A stretch of 64,000 nucleotides of DNA from Marinobacter denitrificans (lineage in GTDB: Bacteria; Pseudomonadota; Gammaproteobacteria; Pseudomonadales; Oleiphilaceae), in assembly GCF_008795955.1 (NCBI RefSeq), contig NZ_VMHN01000001.1:1674001-1738000 (forward strand), written 5' to 3'. Under the pieces are notes generated by a model that saw only the letters and a program-made list of their open reading frames with translations, had not been told where the DNA came from and ran no database searches. The translations under genes and the position numbers were made by a program. Each line of letters starts with the position of its first letter. Within the stretch, counting starts at the first letter, position 1. Shown in pieces: positions 1-9,727 of this stretch.

Positions 1-990
1 GAGTACGGGGGGTAAAGCCACCAGCAGGATCAGCAGAATACCCGCCGTAAAGCTCATGAACGTTGCGCTCGCGATCGACCACCAGCCGGTAAACAATATC
101 GTGCCGATTGTGCCAACAACGCTACAGATTGCTGTCACGATAACCGGAAATTTCCGGCCCACCCAGTATCTGGCCATTTTCAGCATTACCAGTGATGCGA
201 TCACCTGAGCGAAGTTGTACCAGAATAACGCATCAGCCAGCATTTCGAAGTTGCCCTGCTGCTCCAGCAGGTTGCCCATGTAGGCGTTGAGGCCGAAGAA
301 CAGGGAGCCCGAGAGGCCTAACAGGAGGCCGATTCTCAGGGTAAGCGGGTTTTTCCAGTCAGGTAGCCAGGCGGGTTTTTTTACCGGCCGCGACAATTCT
401 CTTTTGGGCAGGAACAGCGCTGCGGCCACGAGTAAAGCAGGCAGTGACCAGGCTAGCAAGGTGGCTCGCCAGCTGTCGTCCATCAGCGGCATCAATACTG
501 GCAGGGTGATGCCGGCGCCGATGAACTCTCCCATCAGCATGCCGTTCATATAGATGGCGGAACCCATTGCCAGGTGGCGGGGTTCCAGCCATCGGGGCAG
601 CAGTGCGGGCAAAGACGGCTGCATCATGGCGATCCCCAGGCCCATGACGGCGCTGGTGAGTAACAGGGTGACGGTGTCCGGGGAGAGGCCGCGGCCGGCG
701 GAGCCGATAATCATGATCACCATGGCCAGGGCCAGGGTGTTGCGTGGGCCTAACCGTGCGATCGCAAGGGAGCCCGGCATGGAGCCTACGGCCAGCATTA
801 AAATGGGTAGTGTGGTGAGTGCCCCGGTCAGCGCCTGGGAGAGGCCCAGTTCATCACTGATGAAGGGGGCCAGTGGTGGCGCAACCAGTATCGGTATGCG
901 CAGGTATATACCGGCCAGCCAAAGCAACACCGCCACCGGGAGCAGCTTTGCTGCCGGTGGCGGTGTTGGGGTCGTGGAAGCATCAGCCAC
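1..990 (-). CDS. MFS transporter, CynX/NimT-like (partial, C-terminus beyond window)
   Basis: The frame is open from a GTG at 990 to the window edge, giving about 330 residues of an expected 400. The protein is very hydrophobic. Its N-terminus has a Pro/Ala-rich stretch, then a first membrane helix and the segment APFISDELGLSQALTGALTT, which resembles cyanate/nitroimidazole-type major facilitator proteins. The start lies 11 bp after the ectC stop and no Shine-Dalgarno is visible, so translational coupling to ectC is likely. An in-frame stop inside the end of ectC leaves GTG 990 as the only plausible start. The substrate cannot be read from sequence. A role linked to EctC or ectoine is only suggested by position. 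Confidence 0.8.
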   Translation of the reverse strand, partial: MADASTTPTPPPAAKLLPVAVLLWLAGIYLRIPILVAPPLAPFISDELGLSQALTGALTTLPILMLAVGSMPGSLAIARLGPRNTLALAMVIMIIGSAGRGLSPDTVTLLLTSAVMGLGIAMMQPSLPALLPRWLEPRHLAMGSAIYMNGMLMGEFIGAGITLPVLMPLMDDSWRATLLAWSLPALLVAAALFLPKRELSRPVKKPAWLPDWKNPLTLRIGLLLGLSGSLFFGLNAYMGNLLEQQGNFEMLADALFWYNFAQVIASLVMLKMARYWVGRKFPVIVTAICSVVGTIGTILFTGWWSIASATFMSFTAGILLILLVALPPVL

Positions 991-1001
991 CGGGGCCGGG
1001 C

Positions 1002-1397
1002 TTAAATGTCGCTGGTGTCCAGAGTGTAAGCGCCGTCCTCGTCGTGAACTTCACGGCCAGTGACTGGCGGGTTGAAGGCACATATCAGGCGCATGTCTTC
1101 TGTACCACCGCGGAGGGTATGGGGGTCGTTCTTGTCCAGCGCGTACAGGGTGCCGTCAGAAATTTCGTGGGTTTCGCCAGTCTCCTTGTCGAGAATGGTA
1201 CCGTTACCCGCGACGCAGTACACCGCCTCCAGGTGGTTTTTGTACCAGAGGTTCAGCTCGGCCCCGGCAGGGATAATGGTCTCGTGAAACGAAAAGCCCA
1301 TGCCGTCTTTTTTGAGCAGCATGCGTCGGCTGGTCCAGCCCGGTCCTGTTACTTCGCGCTCGGTGCCAATAATGTCCTCAACTCGTACAATTTTCAT
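1002..1397 (-). CDS. ectC: L-ectoine synthase (solitary)
   Basis: The 131-residue cupin matches EctC over its full length. EctC closes the ring of N-gamma-acetyl-diaminobutyrate to make ectoine, a cytoplasmic compatible solute. Typical blocks are seen: [33 protein letters not shown] and [15 protein letters not shown]. Glu57, Tyr85 and His93 fall where the metal ligands of characterised EctC proteins lie. The start has a GAGGG Shine-Dalgarno 8 nt upstream. ectA and ectB, which normally precede ectC, are absent: the upstream neighbour is a DUF3482 GTPase gene 50 bp away and the downstream one is an MFS transporter. It may act with ectAB elsewhere, or be a stand-alone EctC as known in some non-producers. 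Confidence 0.93.
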   Translation of the reverse strand: MKIVRVEDIIGTEREVTGPGWTSRRMLLKKDGMGFSFHETIIPAGAELNLWYKNHLEAVYCVAGNGTILDKETGETHEISDGTLYALDKNDPHTLRGGTEDMRLICAFNPPVTGREVHDEDGAYTLDTSDI

Positions 1398-1447
1398 ACT
1401 TATCCCTCATGTTTTGGTGGAGCAGCCCTACAGTATACACATCCCGG

Positions 1448-2875
1448 TCAGGTTCGGTTCAACCGCCAATTGTCGTAGGCGCCCATGGCCTGCTCGATGG
1501 CAGAGGCCAATGTCATCCGGGTTTTGTCGTCCAGGGCCCGTTGTTTACGGCAGCGCTCCAGAGCCCGGTGTATGACCTGGCGGTTGGCCCGGTCCAGGTG
1601 CTCCAGCCAGTGGTTGTCCGCCGGTGCCAGGTCCAGCAGGTCACGACCGGCGTGATTGCGGTGGCTGATATGCCACCAGTGATTTATTGCCCTTCCCAAT
1701 ACAACATAGCCGAATTGACTGTCCTGTACAGGGCCAAAAGTGGCGGTTCTGAGACCGTTTGTCAGCACCCCGGTATTCAATACCGGTAGCGTGAGGCGGT
1801 CGCCGTAGAAATAGCTGCCCGCAGCACCAATCAATCCTCCGACCAGCGCGCCGGCTCCCAATGAGTGCCCAAGGGTCAGCGCATCCACGCCTGCGCCGCC
1901 CACGGCACCGGCTCCGAACCCGGCTGTTGCCAGATAACGCCGGTTCACGCCCCAGGCCTTGCGGCTGTCCTCGCTGAACAGGTCGTGCTCACTGTGCCAC
2001 TCCAGCTCGGCTTCCTGGCGTTCCACGCGGTGATGTTCGTAGAGCTTTTCGATGGCAATTCGCAGGTGCTGTTCCCGTTTCCGTTGGTTGTCATACCAAC
2101 TGGTTCGCAACTGCCTGGCCAGTTCGTCGTCCGACAGTTCACTGGTCTGGAGGGTGGTCAAAGTGCGCTTCTCACGAAACGACATCATCTCCTCCAGGGT
2201 GCGCGCAATCATTGCAGCCGCTTCTGTCCGGCGTTGACGGCGCTGAGCCAGGAGAAAGGCGGTTGCCTGCTCGAGAGGCTGCTCCCAGGCCGGCTCAAGC
2301 TGGCCGAATGCCCGTAAAAGGCTGATATGTTGCTCGAACGGTGCGGAAACTGCATCGAACTTGCGGACAACCTGGAAGAACTGGCCCAGCGCTCGAGCCC
2401 AGGTGTCGCTGTAATCATCCTCGCCAATGCTGTTGATCAGCGCCAGGCTTGGTCGTCCGGTCCAGCGCAGGATGGTCATCTCGGCTTCGTGCTGGGCGCT
2501 GTAGGGCACGGAGCCGTCAACCACGTAAATGATGCCTGCGCCCTCGGTCAGCGGCGCCAGCAACTCACACTCATCGGTGAAACCGCCGTCGTCGCGGTGC
2601 TGGATAATAAAGGCATTCACAGTTTCCGCCCGATCCGAGGCGGAGATGCTATGGGCTTCCAGCCATTCCAGTACCCGCCGGGGCCGCTGGAAACCCGGCG
2701 TGTCCACCAGGGTGTAGAGGGTCTTGCCATCCACCGTCAGCGGGTATTCCTGACGCTGGCGGGTAGTGCCCGGTTCCAGGGCGATGGCGATGGCATCGTT
2801 CTGGGACAAGGTGGCCACGATGCTGGACTTTCCCTTATTGGGGTGGCCAACCACGGCAAATACGGGGGCAGCCAT
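1448..2875 (-). CDS. DUF3482 family GTPase
   Basis: The 475-residue protein has an N-terminal Era/TrmE-like GTPase domain (about 1-190). It shows a G1 loop GHPNKGKSS, a G2-like TTRQ, G3 DTPG and a degenerate G4 LINSIGEDD in place of NKxD. A helical, charged middle (about 200-300) is followed by a glycine-rich hydrophobic patch near 330-360 (FGAGAVGGAGVDALTLGHSL and on) that could insert into membrane. The C-terminal region is DUF3482. Its start overlaps the stop of the DUF2868 gene by one base (TAATG), so the two are translationally coupled. Such pairs recur in proteobacteria; their cellular role is not established to my knowledge. Confidence 0.85.
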   Translation of the reverse strand: MAAPVFAVVGHPNKGKSSIVATLSQNDAIAIALEPGTTRQRQEYPLTVDGKTLYTLVDTPGFQRPRRVLEWLEAHSISASDRAETVNAFIIQHRDDGGFTDECELLAPLTEGAGIIYVVDGSVPYSAQHEAEMTILRWTGRPSLALINSIGEDDYSDTWARALGQFFQVVRKFDAVSAPFEQHISLLRAFGQLEPAWEQPLEQATAFLLAQRRQRRTEAAAMIARTLEEMMSFREKRTLTTLQTSELSDDELARQLRTSWYDNQRKREQHLRIAIEKLYEHHRVERQEAELEWHSEHDLFSEDSRKAWGVNRRYLATAGFGAGAVGGAGVDALTLGHSLGAGALVGGLIGAAGSYFYGDRLTLPVLNTGVLTNGLRTATFGPVQDSQFGYVVLGRAINHWWHISHRNHAGRDLLDLAPADNHWLEHLDRANRQVIHRALERCRKQRALDDKTRMTLASAIEQAMGAYDNWRLNRT

Positions 2876-4284
2876 TATTCGTGCTCGTCCTGAAGTGCGC
2901 GGTTAATGCGGGCCTCCGGTGACGCCAGGTCCGGGGCGCAGACAACAAGCTGGCTGTCTCCCGACCTGTCAGCAAAGCGTAACCACTGGCTCAGTTGATG
3001 GACCGGGGGTGGTTGATCCGGCTCCGCTGCCATGGGCACCAGGGCTATAAGTGTGGTTGCCGGCCAGGATTTGCGGGCCTGGCTCAGAAAGTCGGCCAGT
3101 TCACCGGTAGGCGGTTCCCAGCTGCGGGTAACCACCAGGGCGGCAGGGGGGGAGGGAGTGCCGGCAAGCACTTTTCCGGCCGTTTCGAGGACGCCATTAT
3201 CATGTTCAAGGGATGCATTGCCGCCCGCTGCAAGAATGTCCTGATAACCGCTCGTCAGGGAGTCCGGGAGTTCAGGTTCGCCAGCACCGGCCCAGCGGAT
3301 GAGGACTTGCCCGCCAGGCAGGGGATGCAGTTGCACCGGGGTGTTGGTATCAGGCTGGTCTGCGGCGTCATTGTGACGATTGCCGGTCTCCAGTGCAGGG
3401 GTTTCCATGCGGTATTGCAAGGCGATCATGCCCGGATGCCTGGCCAGTTCCCTGCGGGCCCGGAGGCCCGGGTGGATGGCTGCCAGGGCCAGCAGTACCA
3501 GCCGTGGCAGGATGACATAGGTGAGCCAGACCATGGCCACAAAGGGCCACCAGCGCCCCCATAGCGCCGGGTCGGCGGCACCCTGGCTGCCACTGCGGAA
3601 GAAGCGCGTAGCGTCCACCAGCTCCCTGTCGGGCACGGCTGCGGGCCAGAGGTTGTGCCAGGGAGTGGCGACGAATGCCAGCAGGTTGTAATAGCTGTCG
3701 GCGCCGGTGTCGAGAGTGGTACTCCAGCCAAAAGCAAGATCCTGTATAACCACAAGCACCAGCAGGGTGATCAATCCCGCTATGCCGAACATGAGCCCGC
3801 CGGTATGGGCGGCGCGCGCCATCAGCATAGGTTGCAGGGGCTGCAGCGCAGCCAACGGGGGTGCGGTAGAAAACTTGCGTAACAGCCAGCGCCAGGGCTG
3901 CCAGCCGGCAAAGGCCTGGACGGTGGTGATCGCAGCCAGCAGGCACTGGAGCAGCACAAATGCCAGAATAACCGTGAGGTTGATTCTCTGGCCTCCGTCA
4001 TAGAACAACAGTCCCAGCATGGCCATGATACCGGCGATCAGGCCCACCAGTGCAAAGCCGGTGGTCAGGTGTCGCCAACGGCGCAAGGGGTCGGCGGCGG
4101 GCAGCGGCGGCCGCAGTTTACGGACATGCTGGAGCCACTGGTCCGGGCCTGGCACCAGGCCCTTGTCGCGACAATCGAGGGCAAAACGGCGATCCCGCCG
4201 GTGCAGGAAAGCCGGGCTCTGGTCGCGGTCTCGCTGGACCTGGTCATCGAACTCCAATAATCGTCGAATAGCGCTGTCTGGCAT
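2875..4284 (-). CDS. DUF2868 membrane protein, partner of DUF3482 GTPase
   Basis: The 469-residue protein has a soluble N-terminus (about 1-70), then membrane helices near 73-95, 105-125 and 165-190 and one near 250-275. A large C-terminal cytoplasmic region follows, with a stretch GGQVLIRWAGAGEPELPDS. This architecture is DUF2868. It is the first gene of a likely operon that continues through the GTPase, ectC and the MFS gene, all in the same direction with gaps of -1, 50 and 11 bp. It presumably anchors or regulates the GTPase at the inner membrane; that is inference from the conserved pairing. The start at 4284 is the first ATG of the frame. Confidence 0.8.
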   Translation of the reverse strand: MPDSAIRRLLEFDDQVQRDRDQSPAFLHRRDRRFALDCRDKGLVPGPDQWLQHVRKLRPPLPAADPLRRWRHLTTGFALVGLIAGIMAMLGLLFYDGGQRINLTVILAFVLLQCLLAAITTVQAFAGWQPWRWLLRKFSTAPPLAALQPLQPMLMARAAHTGGLMFGIAGLITLLVLVVIQDLAFGWSTTLDTGADSYYNLLAFVATPWHNLWPAAVPDRELVDATRFFRSGSQGAADPALWGRWWPFVAMVWLTYVILPRLVLLALAAIHPGLRARRELARHPGMIALQYRMETPALETGNRHNDAADQPDTNTPVQLHPLPGGQVLIRWAGAGEPELPDSLTSGYQDILAAGGNASLEHDNGVLETAGKVLAGTPSPPAALVVTRSWEPPTGELADFLSQARKSWPATTLIALVPMAAEPDQPPPVHQLSQWLRFADRSGDSQLVVCAPDLASPEARINRALQDEHE

Positions 4285-4367
4285 TGATTATCCTGGTGAA
4301 CTGGGCGGTGAGAACCTTCCCGTGATGCTAGGATAAGGGTATCCCATAACCCGGTGCCAGACATACC

Positions 4368-4727
4368 ATGACCAACCACCTCATGAATCTGCGTCACGTT
4401 CCCGAAGACGAGGCCGACGAAATCCGTGAGCTGTTTGAAGCCCACAATGTGCCGTATTACGAAACCCCGCCCAGCCGCTGGGGCATAAGCATGGGTGGTT
4501 TCTGGGTCCATGATAACGAGGAGGCCCAACGTGCCAGGGAACTGCTGGAGAATTATCAGAGGGAGCGCTTGCAACATCAGCGCGAGGCCTATGAGCGGGA
4601 TCTGGTGGAAGGGCGGACCGGCGGGTTCTGGTATCGGTTGCGCCATAAGCCGGTTACCACGGTTGCGGCTTGCATCGCCATCGTGGTTATTCTGGCGCTG
4701 ACCGTGGCTCCCTTTGTGGCACTCTGA
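4368..4727 (+). CDS. DUF6164 family small membrane protein
   Basis: The 119-residue protein begins MTNHLMNLRHVPEDEADEI. It has a soluble, charged domain (about 1-90) followed by one C-terminal membrane helix (VTTVAACIAIVVILALTV and on). The soluble part, with its V-P-x-D/E-E and the W-G-I-S-M-G-G-F-W segment, resembles DUF6164, which is related to the DUF2007-type putative signal-transduction fold. It is transcribed divergently from the DUF2868 gene (83 bp between starts) and stands alone, with its stop facing the esterase gene. Function unknown. Confidence 0.75.
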   Translation: MTNHLMNLRHVPEDEADEIRELFEAHNVPYYETPPSRWGISMGGFWVHDNEEAQRARELLENYQRERLQHQREAYERDLVEGRTGGFWYRLRHKPVTTVAACIAIVVILALTVAPFVAL

Positions 4728-4739
4728 CTCCTGGTTCGT

Positions 4740-5645
4740 TCAGTCTTTCTTCTGACTGACCGACGAAGCCTTACCCGTATGTCGGATCAGAAATTCCGTC
4801 GCCTTTTCAACAGCATTACCAGCGGTCAGGAAACTGGTTACATGGCCTCGCAGATACATCAGGTACAGCTCGTTCTCGACGCCATGGTCTGTCAGGCGGG
4901 CCCGGAACTCCTTGGCCTGGCTGGCAGGTACCAGCATGTCCTGCGCCCCATGGAACAGAAAGAACGGTGGTGCGCCCGCGGTGATGTGGGTGATGGGTGA
5001 AGCAGCCTGGTAGACGCCGGGCATGTTTTCCTGCTCGCCACCCAGGAACTGGCGGAGCAGTTTCCCGGAGCCAAAGGTCCGGAGGTCGCCCGGCAGACCG
5101 CCGGCAACAACGGCCACCGGTCTGGCATGCTTGCCTCCGTAAGGCTGGTTTAACGGGTGTCGGGATTCGGCGACCAGTGCCATCAGGCTGACCAGGTGGG
5201 CCCCGGAGGAAAATCCGAACGCACTGATGGCGTCACGGTCCAGGTGGTAGTTGTCGGCCTCCTTGTCAAGCCAGTTCATGGCGACCTGCAGGTCATAAAG
5301 CTGGGCGGGGAAGGTATGGTCCGGGGCAAAGCGGTAGTCAATGTTCATTACTGCAAAACCCCGGCTGGCTAGGCTCTCGGCAATCCACGCCATATCCGCG
5401 CGCGAGCGCCGCTCCCAGCCTCCGCCATGTACCAGCAGCACCGTCGGCAGGGGTTGGCTGCTTTCCGGCAGGTAGAGGTCCGCCTGCAGTGCGTGGGGCC
5501 ATCCCGCCGGCGAGAAGGTAACGTCTGTCTCGATGGTGAAGCCGGTTTCCGGCACTGATACTGCCTGCTCCGGTTTATTCTGGTGAGACGCGCAAGCGCT
5601 CAGTAGCACACTGGCAAGCAGGGGCAGCAGGCGTGAAAGGCGCAT
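4740..5645 (-). CDS. alpha/beta hydrolase lipoprotein (esterase-like)
   Basis: The 301-residue protein starts with a lipoprotein signal peptide (LLPLLASVLLSACAS; the lipidated Cys is at about residue 18), so it should sit in the envelope. The hydrolase domain has the oxyanion motif HGGGW, a nucleophile elbow GFSSG, and C-terminal ALVPASQAKEF-like and GHV segments that can supply the acid and His of the triad. The fold is closest to the BD-FAE/hormone-sensitive-lipase type of carboxylesterases. Its GGAAAAC-like Shine-Dalgarno precedes ATG 5645. The 3' end faces the DUF6164 gene 12 bp away. The substrate is unknown. A link to the PHB-oligomer locus that follows is possible but not shown. Confidence 0.82.
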   Translation of the reverse strand: MRLSRLLPLLASVLLSACASHQNKPEQAVSVPETGFTIETDVTFSPAGWPHALQADLYLPESSQPLPTVLLVHGGGWERRSRADMAWIAESLASRGFAVMNIDYRFAPDHTFPAQLYDLQVAMNWLDKEADNYHLDRDAISAFGFSSGAHLVSLMALVAESRHPLNQPYGGKHARPVAVVAGGLPGDLRTFGSGKLLRQFLGGEQENMPGVYQAASPITHITAGAPPFFLFHGAQDMLVPASQAKEFRARLTDHGVENELYLMYLRGHVTSFLTAGNAVEKATEFLIRHTGKASSVSQKKD

Positions 5646-5833
5646 CAGTTTTCCGTCCCTTTTTGAGTATCTGGAACTGGTACGGGGGAATCACGCTGGT
5701 GGATGTCCTTCCATATTAAGGTTTGGGAAGTGTCCGGAAAACAAGACGGCGTCCGGATTTCGCTACACCCTCCGCAATGTCGCACTGAGCATAGCCAGAA
5801 CACTCTTTCTCGCCTTTACGCAGACTGTCAACC

Positions 5834-5848
5834 GTCCGGTTATCCGGA
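5834..5848 (+). promoter_or_regulatory. upstream activator site for the sigma-54 regulator (hydrolase promoter)
   Basis: The sequence GTCCGG TTA TCCGGA has the same half-site and the same 3-bp centre spacing as the two palindromes upstream of the TRAP operon (consensus TGTCCNGAAGTCNGGACA). Its centre is 72 bp upstream of the -24 GG at 5913, against 73 bp for the proximal TRAP site. This is the expected position for an enhancer-binding-protein site. The assignment to the regulator at 8259-9671 is inferred from shared motif and position. Confidence 0.65.
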
Positions 5849-5911
5849 AACGCCTGCCACGGATAGTCGAGATATTTTGAGAATATTCTAAATATCAAAG
5901 ACTTGGTTTAT

Positions 5912-5927
5912 TGGCACAGGATACGCA
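5912..5927 (+). promoter_or_regulatory. sigma-54 (-24/-12) promoter of the 3HB-oligomer hydrolase
   Basis: The sequence TTGGCACAGGATACGCA (5911-5927) has a perfect TGGCAC -24 element with GG at 5913-5914. The -12 GC is at 5925-5926, exactly 12 bp from GG to GC as RpoN requires. The -12 box (ACGC) deviates from TTGC. Transcription would start near 5938. Confidence 0.7.
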
Positions 5928-6002
5928 TGGCCCCACCGGTGGTGCCTGGCCTCTCTCTTGTGCGCCCGGCCCCGGTGTCTAACAAAAACAACAGGGAAAA
6001 TT

Positions 6003-8111
6003 ATGAAAACACTACTGCAATGCACGTTAATCGGTGCGGTCGCGTTAACCGTGTCTGCCTGCAAAGAAGGTGACTCCCCTTTCAACCAGCTTCCTGATTT
6101 CATTCAGGGTGATATTCAGTCGAGCCAGTACGATGGCACCACCAATGACCTGCTGACCGGTGGGCTTGGTGCCAGTGGTCTTGCCAGCGGAACGGCGCCG
6201 GCATTTGATGATCCGCTCAATCCCACTTCGGAGGAGCTGAGAACGCTGGCGATCTACAACAATTATCGCGCTCTCGTGGATACGGTGCCCGGCGGTGGTT
6301 ATGGAGAGTTTTTCGGGCCCCAGGTAGGCAATGCAGGTGAAGGCCTGATTGCGGGAGAAGAGCACCTGGCCTACATGTCGGTGGAGGGTAGTGATGGGCC
6401 TGTTACCGTCATGGTCCAGGTGCCAGACAGTTTCAACCCTGATCAGGCCTGCATGATTACCGCGCCATCGTCCGGTTCCAGGGGTATCTACGGTGCCATT
6501 GGTACAGCCGGGGAATGGGGGCTGAAGAAAGGTTGTGCGGTGGTCTACACCGACAAGGGTACCGGTACCGGTTCCCACAACCTGACCACCAATGCGGCCC
6601 AGCGTATTGATGGCACCCTGACCCGGGCTGATGAACCGGTGCAGTTCCGGGCTGACCTGAGCGACCAGGAACAGGCTGATTTTAATGCGGCATGGCCGGA
6701 CCGGTTTGCCTATAAGCATGCCCATTCACGGGTTAATCCCGAAGCGGATTGGGGCCGTCATGTTCTCCAGTCCATCGAATTCGGCTTTTATGTACTTAAC
6801 GAGAAGTTCGGACAGGAAACCGGTAATGATCGTAAGGTGAAAAAGGTGTGGCCGAAGAACACCCTGGTGATCGCCTCCAGTGTGTCCAACGGCGGCGGCG
6901 CCTCCGTCCGGGCCGCAGAGCTGGATGACCGCGGTCTGATCGATGGCGTTGCGGTCTCGGAGCCCAACGTCAACCCCCAGGTGGACACCAGTTTCACCAT
7001 TCGCCAGGGCAGCGGCCCCGAGATTGCTGAACACAGTCGCAGCCTGCTGGATTACACCACGGCGCTGGCGGTGTATCAGGGCTGTGCCAATATCGCGCCG
7101 GAAGTCCGTGATGTGGCGCCCCTGAACGCAACGTTCAACAACTTCACTGTTGCAGAGAACATCTGTAACTCCCTTGCCAACAAGGGCCTGGTGACCGGCG
7201 CTACTACGGATGAACGGGCAGCCGAGGCGCTGCGAATCCTGGAAGAAGACCTGGGCATTCAGCCTGAGCAGAACCTGCTGGCACCCGTGCACTTCGGACT
7301 GGCGGTAGCCCAGAGTATTTCCATGACCTACGCCAACGCTTATGCAAAAGCGGGTGTGGAAGACAGGCTTTGTGACATCAGCCTCGCCGCCACCGACGCC
7401 GGGGGAGCAGTCACGCCGCTCAGTGGTGCCCAGGAGGCAGCTCTGTTCTCGGCGAGCAACGGGATTCCGCCGAGCGCCGGGGTAAACCTGGTGTACGACA
7501 ACGCCGAAGGCCAGCCCACCAACCTTGCGGCCAGTGCCTCGCCCAGTTCCAGCCAACTGGATTATGGTCTGGATGCGTTGCTATGCCTGAGAAGCCTTGC
7601 TGTGGGAATCGATGTTACCTCCGGTGCAGCGCTTTCAGGCCCTGCAGCGGAGATGGCAGAGCGTATTGCTGAGGGCATAGAACAGGTTCGTGCCTCCGGG
7701 AACCTGCAAGGCAAGCCCGCAGTTTTCGTCACTGGCCGTGCCGATGCCATCCTGCCAATCAATCACACCTCGCGGCCGTATTTCGGTCTCAACCAGCGGG
7801 TGGAAGGCAGTGACAGCAGGTTGCGGTACTACGAGATTCTCAACGCCCATCATCTGGATGTGCTTAACGGATTTCCCGGAATTGCGGATCGATATGTGCC
7901 CCTGCACCACTACTACTTCCAGGCGCTTGATCTGGTGTGGGCAAGCCTCGCCGACAAGCAGGCATTGCCTCCCAGCCAGGTGGTCAGAACAGTCCCGCGA
8001 GGCGATATTGCGACACCGCTGTCCGCTGCCAATCTGACGCCGATTGCAGCCAATCCGGATGCAGACGATCTCATCCTGTTCAGCAATGACCAGGTGCAGA
8101 TCCCGGACTGA
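6003..8111 (+). CDS. D-(-)-3-hydroxybutyrate oligomer hydrolase, lipoprotein
   Basis: The 702-residue protein matches the 3HB-oligomer hydrolase family, which cleaves soluble oligomers left by PHB depolymerases to 3-hydroxybutyrate monomers. It starts with a lipoprotein signal (lipobox VSAC, Cys20), so it is probably anchored in the outer membrane or exposed. The nucleophile elbow is SVSNGGG near residue 297. The C-terminal part has [20 protein letters not shown] and the [12 protein letters not shown] block with candidate Asp and His residues. ATG 6003 is chosen because it has AGGGAAAA 5 nt upstream and starts the signal peptide; an upstream in-frame start at 5958 would spoil both. A sigma-54 promoter and activator site precede it. 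The regulator gene follows after 147 bp. Confidence 0.87.
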   Translation: MKTLLQCTLIGAVALTVSACKEGDSPFNQLPDFIQGDIQSSQYDGTTNDLLTGGLGASGLASGTAPAFDDPLNPTSEELRTLAIYNNYRALVDTVPGGGYGEFFGPQVGNAGEGLIAGEEHLAYMSVEGSDGPVTVMVQVPDSFNPDQACMITAPSSGSRGIYGAIGTAGEWGLKKGCAVVYTDKGTGTGSHNLTTNAAQRIDGTLTRADEPVQFRADLSDQEQADFNAAWPDRFAYKHAHSRVNPEADWGRHVLQSIEFGFYVLNEKFGQETGNDRKVKKVWPKNTLVIASSVSNGGGASVRAAELDDRGLIDGVAVSEPNVNPQVDTSFTIRQGSGPEIAEHSRSLLDYTTALAVYQGCANIAPEVRDVAPLNATFNNFTVAENICNSLANKGLVTGATTDERAAEALRILEEDLGIQPEQNLLAPVHFGLAVAQSISMTYANAYAKAGVEDRLCDISLAATDAGGAVTPLSGAQEAALFSASNGIPPSAGVNLVYDNAEGQPTNLAASASPSSSQLDYGLDALLCLRSLAVGIDVTSGAALSGPAAEMAERIAEGIEQVRASGNLQGKPAVFVTGRADAILPINHTSRPYFGLNQRVEGSDSRLRYYEILNAHHLDVLNGFPGIADRYVPLHHYYFQALDLVWASLADKQALPPSQVVRTVPRGDIATPLSAANLTPIAANPDADDLILFSNDQVQIPD

Positions 8112-8258
8112 TGCAACGTTTGGCCGGCCCCTTCGGATTCGGGGACGGCATTGTTTGCCCCCGTTCGGGGGGCGCCATATACTTCCGTCACTGCACCCGG
8201 TTCGCCGGGTGCCATGGGTATTACCATGAATATTATCCAACCCGGTGGTACAGGGTAC

Positions 8259-9671
8259 ATGACTGAGCTGTTTTCAGATAACAACAAGAGCGGGCTCACA
8301 AGGGACCTGATCGAGGCCCTGTTTCCCATGTTCGAGGAAGCCAGTGCGGGCGCCATTGCCGTTGACCACGAAAGCCGTATAACGTGGATCAACAGCAGTT
8401 ACTCGCACCTGCTTGGACTGGGGGACCCGACGATGGTCATCGGCAAACTGGTCCGCCAGGTGATTCCGCATACCCGGATGCCAGAGGTGGTGGAAACGGG
8501 CAAACCCCTGCTGCTCGACATCATGGAGCATAACCAGCAACAGCTGGTGGTTACCCGCTTGCCTTTTTACGACGACGAGGGCCGGATCATGGGGGCCGTG
8601 GCGTTTGTTCTGTATGACGACCTGCAGCCGCTGACGCCGCTGGTAGCCAAGTATCGTCGCCTGCATCAGGACCTGGCGGCTGCCCGCAAGGCCCTGGCCA
8701 AAAAGACCCGTGGCACCCGCTACAATCTTGCCGATTTTGTGGGTGCCAGCCCGGCCGCGCTCGAGGTCAAACGACGGGCCCGCCTGGCAGCCGGCCGTGA
8801 CATGCCGGTACTGCTTCTGGGTGAGACAGGTACCGGCAAGGAAGTGCTGGCTCAGGCGATTCATTCCGTTTCCGCGCGTGCCGAAAAACCGTTTGTGGGC
8901 GTGAACGTTGCTGCCATTCCGGACAACCTCCTTGAGGCCGAATTTTTCGGGGTAGCACCTGGTGCCTACACGGGCGCCGATCGCCGTACCCGTGACGGCA
9001 AGTTTCAGCTGGCCAACGGCGGCACACTGTTCCTGGACGAAGTCGGTGATATGCCGTTGCCGCTGCAGGCGAAGCTGCTGCGGGCATTGCAGGAAGGTGA
9101 AATAGAGCCGCTGGGTTCGAACAAGGTGGCGTCGGTGGATGTGCGTGTCATCGCTGCAACCAGCCGTAATCTGGAGTCAATGATCGCTGAGGGTGAATTT
9201 CGGTCGGACCTGTATTACCGGCTGAATGTACTGGAGATCCCCATACCCCCCCTGCGGGACCGCCTGGCGGATCTGGGGGTGTTGTGTGAGGCCCTGCTGG
9301 GAGAAATCTGCGATGGTCTTGAAATACGGGGTGAAATTACGGATGCGGGGGTGGCCGCCCTGGGTGGTTATGACTGGCCGGGCAATATACGTGAGCTGCG
9401 GAACGTACTGGAACGGGCACTGACGATGGGGGAGGATGGCGGTCTGCTGGATGCGGATGCCATTTTCAAGGTCCTTCCCCGCAGTGGCAACCGGCCGGCT
9501 TCTTCGTTGTTGCCGCAGCCGGTCCGCCCCCTTGCCAAAACCCTCGCCGATGCCGAGGCGCAGGCGATTGAAGAAGCCCTGGTAGCAAGCCGTGGCAACC
9601 GTACCCGTGCGGCCAAGCTGCTGGGTATCTCCCGCTCAGTGCTGTATGAAAAACTGGCTAAAATGTCCTGA
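8259..9671 (+). CDS. sigma-54-dependent enhancer-binding regulator of 3-hydroxybutyrate use (PAS-AAA-Fis)
   Basis: The protein is about 470 residues from ATG 8259, preceded by ACAGGGTAC; in-frame ATGs at 8214 and 8226 are alternatives. It has an N-terminal PAS domain (about 15-125) for ligand or redox sensing, and no receiver. The central AAA+ domain shows Walker A GETGTGKE, the sigma-54 contact loop as GAYTGA (usual GAFTGA), Walker [12 protein letters not shown] and the R-finger region [11 protein letters not shown]. The C-terminal Fis-type helix-turn-helix is [19 protein letters not shown]. It lies between its two predicted targets. A regulator of this class (HbcR/PA2005) is known to control 3-hydroxybutyrate catabolism in Pseudomonas aeruginosa. 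The specificity here is inferred from context and shared upstream sites. Confidence 0.87.
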   Translation: MTELFSDNNKSGLTRDLIEALFPMFEEASAGAIAVDHESRITWINSSYSHLLGLGDPTMVIGKLVRQVIPHTRMPEVVETGKPLLLDIMEHNQQQLVVTRLPFYDDEGRIMGAVAFVLYDDLQPLTPLVAKYRRLHQDLAAARKALAKKTRGTRYNLADFVGASPAALEVKRRARLAAGRDMPVLLLGETGTGKEVLAQAIHSVSARAEKPFVGVNVAAIPDNLLEAEFFGVAPGAYTGADRRTRDGKFQLANGGTLFLDEVGDMPLPLQAKLLRALQEGEIEPLGSNKVASVDVRVIAATSRNLESMIAEGEFRSDLYYRLNVLEIPIPPLRDRLADLGVLCEALLGEICDGLEIRGEITDAGVAALGGYDWPGNIRELRNVLERALTMGEDGGLLDADAIFKVLPRSGNRPASSLLPQPVRPLAKTLADAEAQAIEEALVASRGNRTRAAKLLGISRSVLYEKLAKMS

Positions 9672-9681
9672 AGTCAGGACA
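9664..9681 (+). promoter_or_regulatory. distal upstream activator site, TRAP operon
   Basis: TGTCCTGA AG TCAGGACA is a perfect 8+2+8 inverted repeat that begins within the last codons of the regulator gene. Its centre is 63 bp (about six helical turns) from the proximal copy at 9728-9743, so both lie on the same DNA face. Confidence 0.7.
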
Positions 9682-9727
9682 GTTGTCCTGCCATCCGTAC
9701 AAACCCCTACGACTGATGGCTATATCT

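Larger units (their letters stand above)
5646..6002. promoter_or_regulatory. 357-bp control region between esterase and oligomer hydrolase
   Basis: No convincing gene lies here. It holds TGTCC(G)GA half-sites at 5731-5738 and 5751-5757, an inverted-repeat enhancer-like site at 5834-5848, a sigma-54 promoter at 5912-5927 and an AGGGAAAA Shine-Dalgarno just before ATG 6003. The predicted leader of the hydrolase mRNA is about 65 nt. Confidence 0.7.
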
